A DNA stretch of 64,000 bases from Bellilinea sp040754815. GTDB lineage: Bacteria; Chloroflexota; Anaerolineae; Anaerolineales; Anaerolineaceae. The notes below the pieces were generated by a model that was not told the origin of the DNA, searched no databases, and saw nothing but the letters and a program-made list of their open reading frames with translations. A program made the position numbers and the translations under genes. How positions within the stretch are numbered: the first letter of the stretch is position 1; every line of letters begins with the position of its first letter. Of the stretch, positions 58,032 through 64,000 are shown one piece after another. Location of the stretch: positions 62,001 through 126,000 of the forward strand of contig JBFMBX010000005.1 of NCBI GenBank assembly GCA_040754815.1. The letters run 5' to 3'.

Positions 58032-58060
58032 TTGACTAGTCCGGCTGGATATGCTATAAT
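58032..58060 (+). promoter_or_regulatory. Sigma-70 promoter of the yceD-rpoD region
   Basis: TTGACT (58032-58037), a 17-bp spacer and TATAAT (58055-58060) make a near-consensus promoter. Transcription should start near 58067, about 30 nt before the yceD GTG. It is the best promoter seen in this window. Confidence 0.8.
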
Positions 58061-58096
58061 GAAGCAACCCGGTATTATAACTACGATTATTGACCA

Positions 58097-58576
58097 GTGA
58101 CCTATCCACGCTATCCTTTACGGATCAACATTGGCTTTTTGTTCAATCAGCCAATCGGGACAAACCGAGATTTCACTTTCGACTTCCCGGTGGTCGCGCT
58201 GTCTCCCGATTTTGAGGTTACCCGGTTCAATGGTTCGGCGCATATCAGCCGCACGCCGCAGGGACTGCTGGTAGAGGCTGATTTTACCGGTTATCTGATT
58301 CAGGAATGCGTGCGCTGTCTGGAGGAATTCTCTCAGCCGCTCCACACCCATTATACCGAGTTATTCACTTTCCGGTTTCGGCGGAATGTGGAAACCGAAC
58401 TGGTCGTTCCTGATGACGGCTATATCAACCTTGCTCCACTCACCCGTGACTATCTCTTGCTGGAACTGCCCATCAAACCGCTCTGCCGCCCCGATTGCAA
58501 AGGTCTTTGCCCGGTGTGCGGCATCAACCTGAACGAAACCCTTTGCGAACATCATGTACAGGTCATGCTGGATTAA
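58097..58576 (+). CDS. yceD: YceD/DUF177 family protein (23S rRNA accumulation)
   Basis: A 159-residue DUF177 protein, related to E. coli YceD and to plant proteins needed for 23S rRNA accumulation. The conserved parts are LIQECVRCLEEFSQPLHTHY with a CxxC-type pair, and LPIKPLCRPDCKGLCPVCGI followed by NLNETLCEHH, which give four more cysteines for a zinc-type site. The start is GTG at 58097, about 36 nt after a consensus promoter. In most bacteria rpmF (ribosomal L32) follows; here no L32 is present and a small leader ORF plus rpoD come next. Confidence 0.88.
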   Translation: MTYPRYPLRINIGFLFNQPIGTNRDFTFDFPVVALSPDFEVTRFNGSAHISRTPQGLLVEADFTGYLIQECVRCLEEFSQPLHTHYTELFTFRFRRNVETELVVPDDGYINLAPLTRDYLLLELPIKPLCRPDCKGLCPVCGINLNETLCEHHVQVMLD

Positions 58577-58733
58577 TCGCCGTTCAGGTAGTGCATGAGA
58601 TTTGTGAGGTTTGCCTTCCGTACTTTTTCCTTTCTTCAGTTTGCACATACTGCCCGGTCGTCTGCGAGGAGCTGTTCGTCCGCCGGCAGAAGTCGGGCTG
58701 CGCGTGAATGTTCTCACGACGCAGGGGGAAATC

Positions 58734-58793
58734 ATGTCCGTTTTGGACACCTTCATCAGCGGGGTTATGAAGTCAGGAGGCTATCGTGAGTAA
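58734..58793 (+). CDS. 19-residue leader ORF coupled to rpoD
   Basis: A short frame reading MSVLDTFISGVMKSGGYRE. It has its own ribosome-binding site, GGGGAAATC before the ATG at 58734, and it ends TAA at 58791-58793, eight bases into the rpoD gene, which starts GTG at 58786. The GGAGG that serves rpoD lies inside its last codons. This is the layout of a translationally coupled leader, which would make rpoD translation depend on ribosomes reading the short ORF. No family match is expected at this size, and it may not be functional. Confidence 0.5.
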   Translation: MSVLDTFISGVMKSGGYRE

Positions 58794-59973
58794 TCCAGGC
58801 CGACGCAAAAAAAGCACCGAAAAGATCCGTTTACTGCTGGAAAAAGCCGATGTGCAGGGCTACCTGACCACGGAGGATTTGATTGAAGTCTATCCGGATG
58901 TTGGTCAGGATGTGGAACGCTACTACACCATCGTCAGCGCGCTGCGCCGCCGCGGTGTGGAATTCTACGACCCGGACACTGAACTTTCGCAGGCGGATGA
59001 GGACGTTCCGCTGGAGGTGGAAAGCGATTACAGCACCTTCCTGTCCGGCGAATCCTTTTCCAGCGATGATACCATTGGTCTCTACCTTAAGGAAATGTCG
59101 CGCGTGCCGCTGCTCAGCGGCGATGAAGAAGTGGAACTGGCCAAGCGAATCGAACGCGGCCGGCAGGCCAAACGCGAACTGGAAAAACTGCCCGCCCGCG
59201 GCAATGCCGCCCGGCGCCGTGAACTGGAAGCGCTGGTCAACGACGGCTTGCAGGCGCGCGAACACCTCATCAAGGCCAATACGCGGCTGGTGGTGAGCAT
59301 CGCCAAACGCTACATGGGGCGCGGCGTGCCGTTCCTCGACCTGATTCAGGAAGGCAATCTCGGTTTGATGAAAGCGGTCGAGAAATTCGAGTACAAACGC
59401 GGTTTCCGCTTTTCTACTTACGCCACATGGTGGATCCGCCAGACGATCAGCCGTTCGATTGCCGATCAGGGGCGCACCATCCGCGTGCCGGTGCACATGG
59501 TGGACCGCATCCGCCAGTTATACCGCCGCACCCACGAAATGGAACAAAAACTGGGGCGGGCGCCGAACGCCGAGGAACTGGCTGAGGAACTGGGCGTATC
59601 TTCCGAAAAAGTGGAGTGGATGATGCGCGTTTCGTGGCTGCCGCTTTCGCTGGAAAGCCCGATCAACGATGATGATGAGGAATCGGAACTGGGCATGTTC
59701 GTGGAAGATCAGGTAACGCCCTCTCCCATCCAGACGGCTTACTCCAACATGCTGCGTGAGAAGATCGAAGCGGTGCTGGAAACCCTGCCGCCGCGCGAGG
59801 CGCGCATCCTGCGCCTGCGTTACGGGTTGGAGAACGGCCACCAGTACACGTTGGAAGAAGTGGGGCAAAAGTTCGGCCTGACCCGCGAGCGCATCCGCCA
59901 GATTGAGGGCAAGGCCCTGCGCCGCCTGCGCCACCCGCGCCGTTCGAGGCAGTTGAAAGAATATTTATTATAG
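58786..59973 (+). CDS. rpoD: Primary RNA polymerase sigma factor (RpoD/SigA)
   Basis: A 395-residue sigma-70 of the primary group. Region 1.1-like helices fill the first 70 residues (EKIRLLLEKADVQGYLTTED). Region 1.2 is TIGLYLKEMSRVPLLSGDEE. Region 2 includes ANTRLVVSIAKRYMGRGVPF, LDLIQEGNLGLMKAVEKFEY and RFSTYATWWIRQTISRSIAD, which melts the -10 box. Region 3 is VPVHMVDRIRQLYRRTHEME. Region 4 ends YTLEEVGQKFGLTRERIRQI with EGKALRRLRHPRR, the -35 reader. The length is normal for SigA. The start is GTG, with GGAGG 7 nt ahead and an overlapping 19-aa ORF. It probably reads the TATAAT boxes noted here. Confidence 0.95.
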   Translation: MSNPGRRKKSTEKIRLLLEKADVQGYLTTEDLIEVYPDVGQDVERYYTIVSALRRRGVEFYDPDTELSQADEDVPLEVESDYSTFLSGESFSSDDTIGLYLKEMSRVPLLSGDEEVELAKRIERGRQAKRELEKLPARGNAARRRELEALVNDGLQAREHLIKANTRLVVSIAKRYMGRGVPFLDLIQEGNLGLMKAVEKFEYKRGFRFSTYATWWIRQTISRSIADQGRTIRVPVHMVDRIRQLYRRTHEMEQKLGRAPNAEELAEELGVSSEKVEWMMRVSWLPLSLESPINDDDEESELGMFVEDQVTPSPIQTAYSNMLREKIEAVLETLPPREARILRLRYGLENGHQYTLEEVGQKFGLTRERIRQIEGKALRRLRHPRRSRQLKEYLL

Positions 59974-60104
59974 GTATCCATACTTACAGGTTGTCATCTT
60001 GTCGAGTAACCCTTTTTAGAACAAAGGAGTTACTATTTTTGTTCTTTCTTGTCGCAGGAATGCGGATTTGTTTTCACTGTTAAAACCGTGACGAGGTTTC
60101 ACCT

Positions 60105-60956
60105 ATGCAAATCCAGATGATAGATAATGTTGAGCATGATATGGCTTCTGCTCTTGTTTCAGCCATTAAAAGCGCATTTGATATTCGCATCGCTGTGGCA
60201 TTCGTTTCAAGCGATGGGTTGTCTTGCCTTATGCCGTCAATCAAAGAGGTCATCGAAAGAGGATCATATATTGAATTTCCGGTTGGAATGGACTCTACCG
60301 CTACAGATCATTATGCTATAAAAGAACTTTACACTCTATTGCGTGACTATACTCAAGGCACTTTGCTGTGTTTTGTGCCTCGAGACTCATCTGCAATATA
60401 TCACCCCAAGATGTATTTGACGAAAAACGACCAGTTCGCTACGGCAATTATCGGTTCGTCAAACCTGACAAAACACGGATTGAGTAAAAATATCGAAGCC
60501 AATCTAGTCATTAGAGATGAGATTAACTCTGAAATCGTATCGGAGATTTACAACACATATTACAGACTTAAATATCATCCCGATAGAGTTATTCCTGATG
60601 ATGAATTTTTAGATTTATTTTCTGAATTATGTCAAAAAGAAAAATTTTATCAAAGCAAATTGGTAAAAGACCGAACTCTTCGCCAACTCAAACAAAACTT
60701 TATTGAGAAAGCGCAGTCTCTTGAACGACCAAAACCGACAAGAACAGATTTGATCGGGTGGCTTGATCTGGTTTACAAATCACTCCCCCAAGGTGAGTTC
60801 ACAAATCAAGATATCTACCAGTTTGAGCCTCAATTCAGGCAACATTATCCTCAAAATCAGAATATCAAGGCAAAGATCAGACAACAACTACAAATTTTGC
60901 ATAGTTTGGGATTTATCGAGCATGTCAACAGGGGCATCTGGAAAAAGGTGGCTTGA
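60105..60956 (+). CDS. PLD-like (HKD) nuclease-type protein, probably a restriction-related gene
   Basis: A 283-residue protein with one phospholipase D-like motif: SAIYHPKMYLTKNDQFATAI with IGSSNLTKHGLSKNIEANLV, i.e. H-x-K, GSSN and Glu, as in PLD nucleases such as BfiI or NgoFVII. The C-terminal 80 residues (FTNQDIYQFEPQFRQHYPQN, QQLQILHSLGFIEHVNRGIW) look like a winged-helix domain of the kind attached to restriction enzymes. Function is inferred, with no partner methylase next to it. Its GC content (below 40% by eye) and codon use differ sharply from the neighbours, so it is probably acquired. GAGG lies 8 nt before the ATG. Confidence 0.75.
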   Translation: MQIQMIDNVEHDMASALVSAIKSAFDIRIAVAFVSSDGLSCLMPSIKEVIERGSYIEFPVGMDSTATDHYAIKELYTLLRDYTQGTLLCFVPRDSSAIYHPKMYLTKNDQFATAIIGSSNLTKHGLSKNIEANLVIRDEINSEIVSEIYNTYYRLKYHPDRVIPDDEFLDLFSELCQKEKFYQSKLVKDRTLRQLKQNFIEKAQSLERPKPTRTDLIGWLDLVYKSLPQGEFTNQDIYQFEPQFRQHYPQNQNIKAKIRQQLQILHSLGFIEHVNRGIWKKVA

Positions 60957-60973
60957 AATCTTTGATCTTTTTA

Positions 60974-61210
60974 TTACCCCCCGCTCATCGGTAACAAAAA
61001 CACCACCCTGTCCCCTTCCTGCAGCACCTGACGGCGAGCGGCAGCCCTGCCGTTGACCACCACCGGCAGCAGGCGCAGCGCCAGCGGCGGTTTTGCCAGC
61101 CGCAGCAGGTCGCTCACCCGGCTGCCGGCCGGCAATTCCACCCAGCCGGCAGCATCCTGCCCCGGAATCTGGAAGGGCGCCGAAACCTGCACGCGGATGA
61201 CCCCGTCCAT
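60974..61210 (-). CDS. MoaD/ThiS-like sulfur carrier protein
   Basis: A 78-residue beta-grasp protein. It starts MDGVIRVQVSAPFQIPGQDA and ends EGDRVVFLLPMSGG, with the essential C-terminal Gly-Gly that is thiocarboxylated to give sulfur in pterin cofactor synthesis. The ATG at 61210 shares its first base with the stop of the aldehyde:ferredoxin oxidoreductase gene (TGATG), so the two are translationally coupled. That pairing fits a role in making the tungsten or molybdenum pterin of the upstream enzyme. Confidence 0.9.
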   Translation of the reverse strand: MDGVIRVQVSAPFQIPGQDAAGWVELPAGSRVSDLLRLAKPPLALRLLPVVVNGRAAARRQVLQEGDRVVFLLPMSGG

Positions 61211-63126
61211 CAGTCCTCTTGGGGCGGCTCGCCGCTTTCCGCATCCCAGCCCATGGCCTGCCAGAAACCGCGCCGCAGGGCAAACAGATCGAACTGCCGC
61301 CCCTTGAGCGGCCCGCGCCGCAGGGGAGGCTGCCCGTAAATCAGCGGCGGGATTTCCCATTCCGCCGGGCGCACGCCGTGCTTGAAATTGAAGCGCATGC
61401 GCAGGGACTGCACCTCCCGCCCGATTTCAAGATATTCGTGCGGCGTCAGGCTCCAGCCGGTGGCCGCGTTGAGGTACTCGAACAGGGTCAGGTTATCCAC
61501 CCCCATGTGCGCGCCAAAAGTGCAAAAACCGCCGCCGTCAATCACCGCTTTGAGCATGGCGCAAGCCGCCATTTTGAGCGCGTTTTCACGGCCGGGGCGG
61601 TACATGACCGCTTTCGGGTAGGCGGGTGGAACGGCTGGCGCCCAATCCACCCGGCTCCACGGCTTGAGCAGCTCATAGGTCAGGTGCGAGCCGGTATTGT
61701 GCCGCGCCGGGGTGGGGTCGCCGGCATACAGCACCCCGTAGCCGGGGTCGGCGCGCGGGTCGTGCATGGGAATTTCCTGCCCGCCGATGTGCATGGCGAA
61801 TTGCTGACTGCCGCGCCCGATGCGTTCGGCGGCTCTTTGGACGCCATCGGCCAGCAGGTCGCCCAGCCCCTCGCGCTGAATCATCTGCCCGGCCAGCGCA
61901 CGGATGGCGGCGGCATTGCCCCACTTCAGGTTTAAACCGCCGGTATCCTGCGCGGTGAGGATGCCGGCCTCAAAACAGTTCACGGCAAAGGCCAGCATCG
62001 TGCCGGCGCTGATCGAATCCATGCCGGCGCGGTTGAAGCGCTCGTTCAGGTAAAAAATGGTATCCAGATCGGTGTTGCTCAGCAGCGGGCCGAGCGCGGC
62101 AATCGTTTCGTACTCCGGACGGTGAGTTTCGGGGTACTCGCCTTCCAGCGTGTTGATTGCCCCGCAGCCGAGCGGGCAGGCGTAGCAGTGATATTTCCTG
62201 CGTTCGGTGCGAATCAGCGCATCGGCACTGATGGCCGCGCTGCGGTAGCCCGCCGGTGTGCCGCGCCAGTTGCGAACGGGCGCATCGCCGGTTTTGACCG
62301 CCACCTCGTTGCCGGAGGCTGTTCCCCACTTGCGCATCGGCGGCAGGGTCATCAGGCCGTCCTTGCGGAAGATGGTGGGGCTTTTCGCCATTAGCAGACC
62401 GGCAAGCGGCAGCATCCACGAACGCAGGGGCGGCTCGCCTTTGGGCATCAGCCCGGCAACGGCCTTGCTCAGGCGGCGGATTTCTTCCGGCTGCGCGCTG
62501 CGGATGGGCTGTGAGCCGTTCAGCACCACCGCTTTCAGGTTCTTGCTGCCCATCACTGCGCCCAGCCCGGAACGGGCGGCAATGCGCCCGCGGTCGTTGA
62601 CGATGCCGGCGATCAGCGAGCGCTTTTCTCCGGCGCTACCGATGCAGGCGGCGCGCGCCTTCTGGCCGTGCCGGGCGGTCAAAATTGTCTCGCACTCGAC
62701 GGCATCCCTGCCCCACAGGTCGGCTGCGGGTAAAAACTGCACACTTTGACCGTCCACCAGCAAATAGATCGGCTCCGGCGAGATGCCGGCGATGAAAATG
62801 CCGTCATAACCGCACTGCTTGATGGCCGGGGCAAAGTTGCCGCCGCAGTTGGAATCGCCCCAGCCGCCGGTCAGCGGCGATTTGCCGACCACCATCCAGC
62901 GCCCGGCGAACATGGCGCCTGTGCCCACCAGAATGCCCGCCACGAAGCCGAGGATGTTTTCCGGGCCGAGCGGATCGGCCCCGGCGGGGATGCGTTCCAG
63001 CAGCAGATGCACCCCCAGCCCCACTCCCGCCAGCCTGCGGCGGTAAATTTCATCGGCGATGACCTCTTCCTGCCACGTACGCTCACTCAGGTTGATCCAC
63101 AGAACTTTACCGCAGTAACCGGGCAT
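61210..63126 (-). CDS. Aldehyde:ferredoxin oxidoreductase (tungsten-pterin, AOR family)
   Basis: A 638-residue enzyme of the AOR family, which oxidises aldehydes to acids with ferredoxin using a tungsten bis-pterin and one 4Fe-4S cluster. The N-terminal pterin-binding part is clear (MPGYCGKVLWINLSERTWQE, GPENILGFVAGILVGTGAMF, GKSPLTGGWGDSNCGGNFAP). The cluster cysteines are Cys314, Cys317 and Cys321 in KYHCYACPLGCG, with the fourth in DGGGFCTFGAH. The conserved Glu and His blocks (RPEYETIAALGPLLSNTDLD, GGQEIPMHDPRADPGYGVLY) are present. GGAG lies before the ATG, and the MoaD-like gene follows with overlap. The aldehyde used is not known. Confidence 0.93.
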   Translation of the reverse strand: MPGYCGKVLWINLSERTWQEEVIADEIYRRRLAGVGLGVHLLLERIPAGADPLGPENILGFVAGILVGTGAMFAGRWMVVGKSPLTGGWGDSNCGGNFAPAIKQCGYDGIFIAGISPEPIYLLVDGQSVQFLPAADLWGRDAVECETILTARHGQKARAACIGSAGEKRSLIAGIVNDRGRIAARSGLGAVMGSKNLKAVVLNGSQPIRSAQPEEIRRLSKAVAGLMPKGEPPLRSWMLPLAGLLMAKSPTIFRKDGLMTLPPMRKWGTASGNEVAVKTGDAPVRNWRGTPAGYRSAAISADALIRTERRKYHCYACPLGCGAINTLEGEYPETHRPEYETIAALGPLLSNTDLDTIFYLNERFNRAGMDSISAGTMLAFAVNCFEAGILTAQDTGGLNLKWGNAAAIRALAGQMIQREGLGDLLADGVQRAAERIGRGSQQFAMHIGGQEIPMHDPRADPGYGVLYAGDPTPARHNTGSHLTYELLKPWSRVDWAPAVPPAYPKAVMYRPGRENALKMAACAMLKAVIDGGGFCTFGAHMGVDNLTLFEYLNAATGWSLTPHEYLEIGREVQSLRMRFNFKHGVRPAEWEIPPLIYGQPPLRRGPLKGRQFDLFALRRGFWQAMGWDAESGEPPQED

Positions 63127-63252
63127 GGGTACTCCACAATGGATGGACTGATCTCTGCATGATTATAGAGTAACCGGCGGCAGTTATTCAAGATTTAAAG
63201 ATCGTTTTACAAAAGAGGCAATCCCCTTTGTGCCGAACCGAAAGGATTCTGA

Positions 63253-63258
63253 TATAAT
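63253..63258 (+). promoter_or_regulatory. -10 box of dnaN
   Basis: TATAAT 31 nt before the dnaN ATG. The leader carries AGGAGGG ahead of the start. The -35 region is not clear. Confidence 0.45.
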
Positions 63259-63289
63259 TTCTCTATCCCAATCCTCAGGAGGGCGTTCC

Positions 63290-64000
63290 ATGAAAGCATC
63301 CGTCCAGCAACAACATCTGGCACACGGTTTGTCAATTGTTTCACGGGCGGTTTCGCCGCGCAGCACATTGCCGGTGCTGGCCAATATTCTGATCGCCAGT
63401 GATGACGGCCGGCTGCGTCTTTCGGCGACCAATCTGGAACTGGGGATTACCTGCTGGATCCCGGCAGCCATCGAAGAACCCGGTGCCATCACCGTACCGG
63501 CGCGCACCTTTCAGGATCTGGTCAATACCCTGACCGGTGAGCAGATCGAACTTTCCCTTGACCCGCGCACACAAAGCCTCAAGGTGCGCGGCGGCAGCAG
63601 CACCACCGATATCAAGGGCATTGACGCGCAGGAATTTCCGCCCATCCCCGTGCCGGATCTTTCCGAAGGCGTTAGCCTGAATGTCAACGACTTCAAAGAA
63701 ATGATTCAGCAGGTGGTGTTTGCCGCTTCCACCGATGAAGCGCGCCCCGTTCTGCAGGGCGTGCTGCTGCACATCAAAGAGGATCAGATCACCATGGCGG
63801 CGACAGACGGTTTCCGCATCTCCGTCCGCAAGGGGCTGCTCAGCAACCCGGTGCGGCAGGAACTCTCGGTGATCATCCCGGCGCGGGCGTTGAACGAACT
63901 GGCGCGCATCGCCACCGACGGCGAGCAGATGCTGACCATGAACGTCCCGCCCGGACGCGGGCAGGTGATTTTCCACGTCCGCGATGCCGAACTGGTCTCC
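63290..64000 (+). CDS. dnaN: DNA polymerase III beta sliding clamp, N-terminal part (cut by window edge)
   Basis: The first 237 codons of the DNA sliding clamp, which holds the replicase on DNA. The first domain reads MKASVQQQHLAHGLSIVSRA and PRSTLPVLANILIASDDGRL followed by RLSATNLELGI, and the second includes DEARPVLQGVLLHIKEDQIT with MAATDGFRISVRK, both typical of DnaN. AGGAGGG lies ahead of the ATG and TATAAT further up. dnaN is often next to dnaA, but here the upstream gene is the AOR, so the usual dnaA-dnaN order is not kept on this side. The gene continues past the right edge. Confidence 0.95.
   Translation, partial: MKASVQQQHLAHGLSIVSRAVSPRSTLPVLANILIASDDGRLRLSATNLELGITCWIPAAIEEPGAITVPARTFQDLVNTLTGEQIELSLDPRTQSLKVRGGSSTTDIKGIDAQEFPPIPVPDLSEGVSLNVNDFKEMIQQVVFAASTDEARPVLQGVLLHIKEDQITMAATDGFRISVRKGLLSNPVRQELSVIIPARALNELARIATDGEQMLTMNVPPGRGQVIFHVRDAELVS

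Noticed and set aside
58577..58733. Ribosomal protein L32 gene (rpmF) after yceD
   Set aside because: No frame gives the KKKTSKSRRDKRR-type start or the zinc cysteines of L32; the gap has only Arg/Ser-rich shadow frames.
1..64000. tRNA and rRNA genes
   Set aside because: Scanning the gaps by eye for T-loop and anticodon-arm patterns gave no convincing tRNA; no rRNA sequence was recognised. A tRNAscan or Infernal run would be decisive.

Overview
The window reads as chromosomal DNA of a GC-rich (about 60%) bacterium, most likely Chloroflexota of the Anaerolineae type. This rests on the gene families: an ECF sigma factor with DUF5666 and DUF5667 proteins, lipoproteins with Thr/Pro-rich tails, paired M3 peptidases, a BcerS-like GNAT and a PucC/BCD-type MFS protein. 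It also rests on many genes that start only 6-8 nt after a TATAAT-like box, as leaderless genes do. No rRNA, tRNA, CRISPR array or complete insertion sequence was recognised. All taxonomy and function here come from reading the sequence; no search was run.

Layout. 0-6.2 kb: partial sugar nucleotidyltransferase, M3 peptidase, GNAT, PilZ protein, ClpP-like protease and M20 peptidase. 6.3-10.5 kb: a redox locus with a four-rhodanese lipoprotein, an 11-haem cytochrome broken by an in-frame TGA, and a divergent LysR regulator. 10.5-17.7 kb: GNAT, lactate permease, a cd1-type nitrite reductase (NirS) with two cytochrome c domains and a lipoprotein signal, a CelD-like GNAT, Mrp and a small membrane protein. 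17.9-21.3 kb: a poly-Asp DUF5666 lipoprotein, an ECF sigma factor, its DUF5667 membrane partner, and a decayed two-gene nucleotidyltransferase module. 21.3-27.7 kb: a minus-strand run with a DUF92-PEBP fusion, a PH-domain membrane protein, a DegT aminotransferase, a response regulator, an HD hydrolase and imidazolonepropionase. 28.1-34 kb: CAP-domain protein; CcrM-like methylase, oligoendopeptidase F and GIY-YIG protein in one overlapping operon; deoxynucleoside kinase; nucleotidyltransferase.

34.0-34.5 kb is a gene-free, AT-rich stretch with phased DnaA boxes and a palindrome, a good candidate for oriC. It is followed by a BCD-family transporter, recO and a small lower-GC operon of secreted or anchored proteins. 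39.7-45.2 kb: miaB, M23 peptidase, SDR, AAC(3)-like and a MNT/HEPN pair, then tyrS. 45.3-51.8 kb: DinB-like and CHRD proteins, an LCP protein, a lytic-transglycosylase-like protein and a HemN-like radical SAM enzyme. 52-57.2 kb: dnaE carrying a 427-residue intein. 57.4-64 kb: rdgB, yceD, a 19-aa leader ORF coupled to rpoD, a low-GC PLD nuclease-like gene, an AOR plus MoaD operon and the start of dnaN.

Metabolically the window suggests a respiratory organism: NirS for nitrite, a multihaem/rhodanese system perhaps for sulfur compounds, lactate uptake and tungsten-type aldehyde oxidation. A dispersed family of palindromic repeats (core GTCATTGCGAG and CAATCTCCCGC) fills at least seven intergenic gaps. 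The points most worth a second look are the candidate oriC, the dnaE intein, the TGA-split cytochrome beside the four-rhodanese protein, the DUF92-PEBP fusion with an internal ribosome-binding site, the leaderless promoter layout and the mobile or decaying toxin/nuclease genes.
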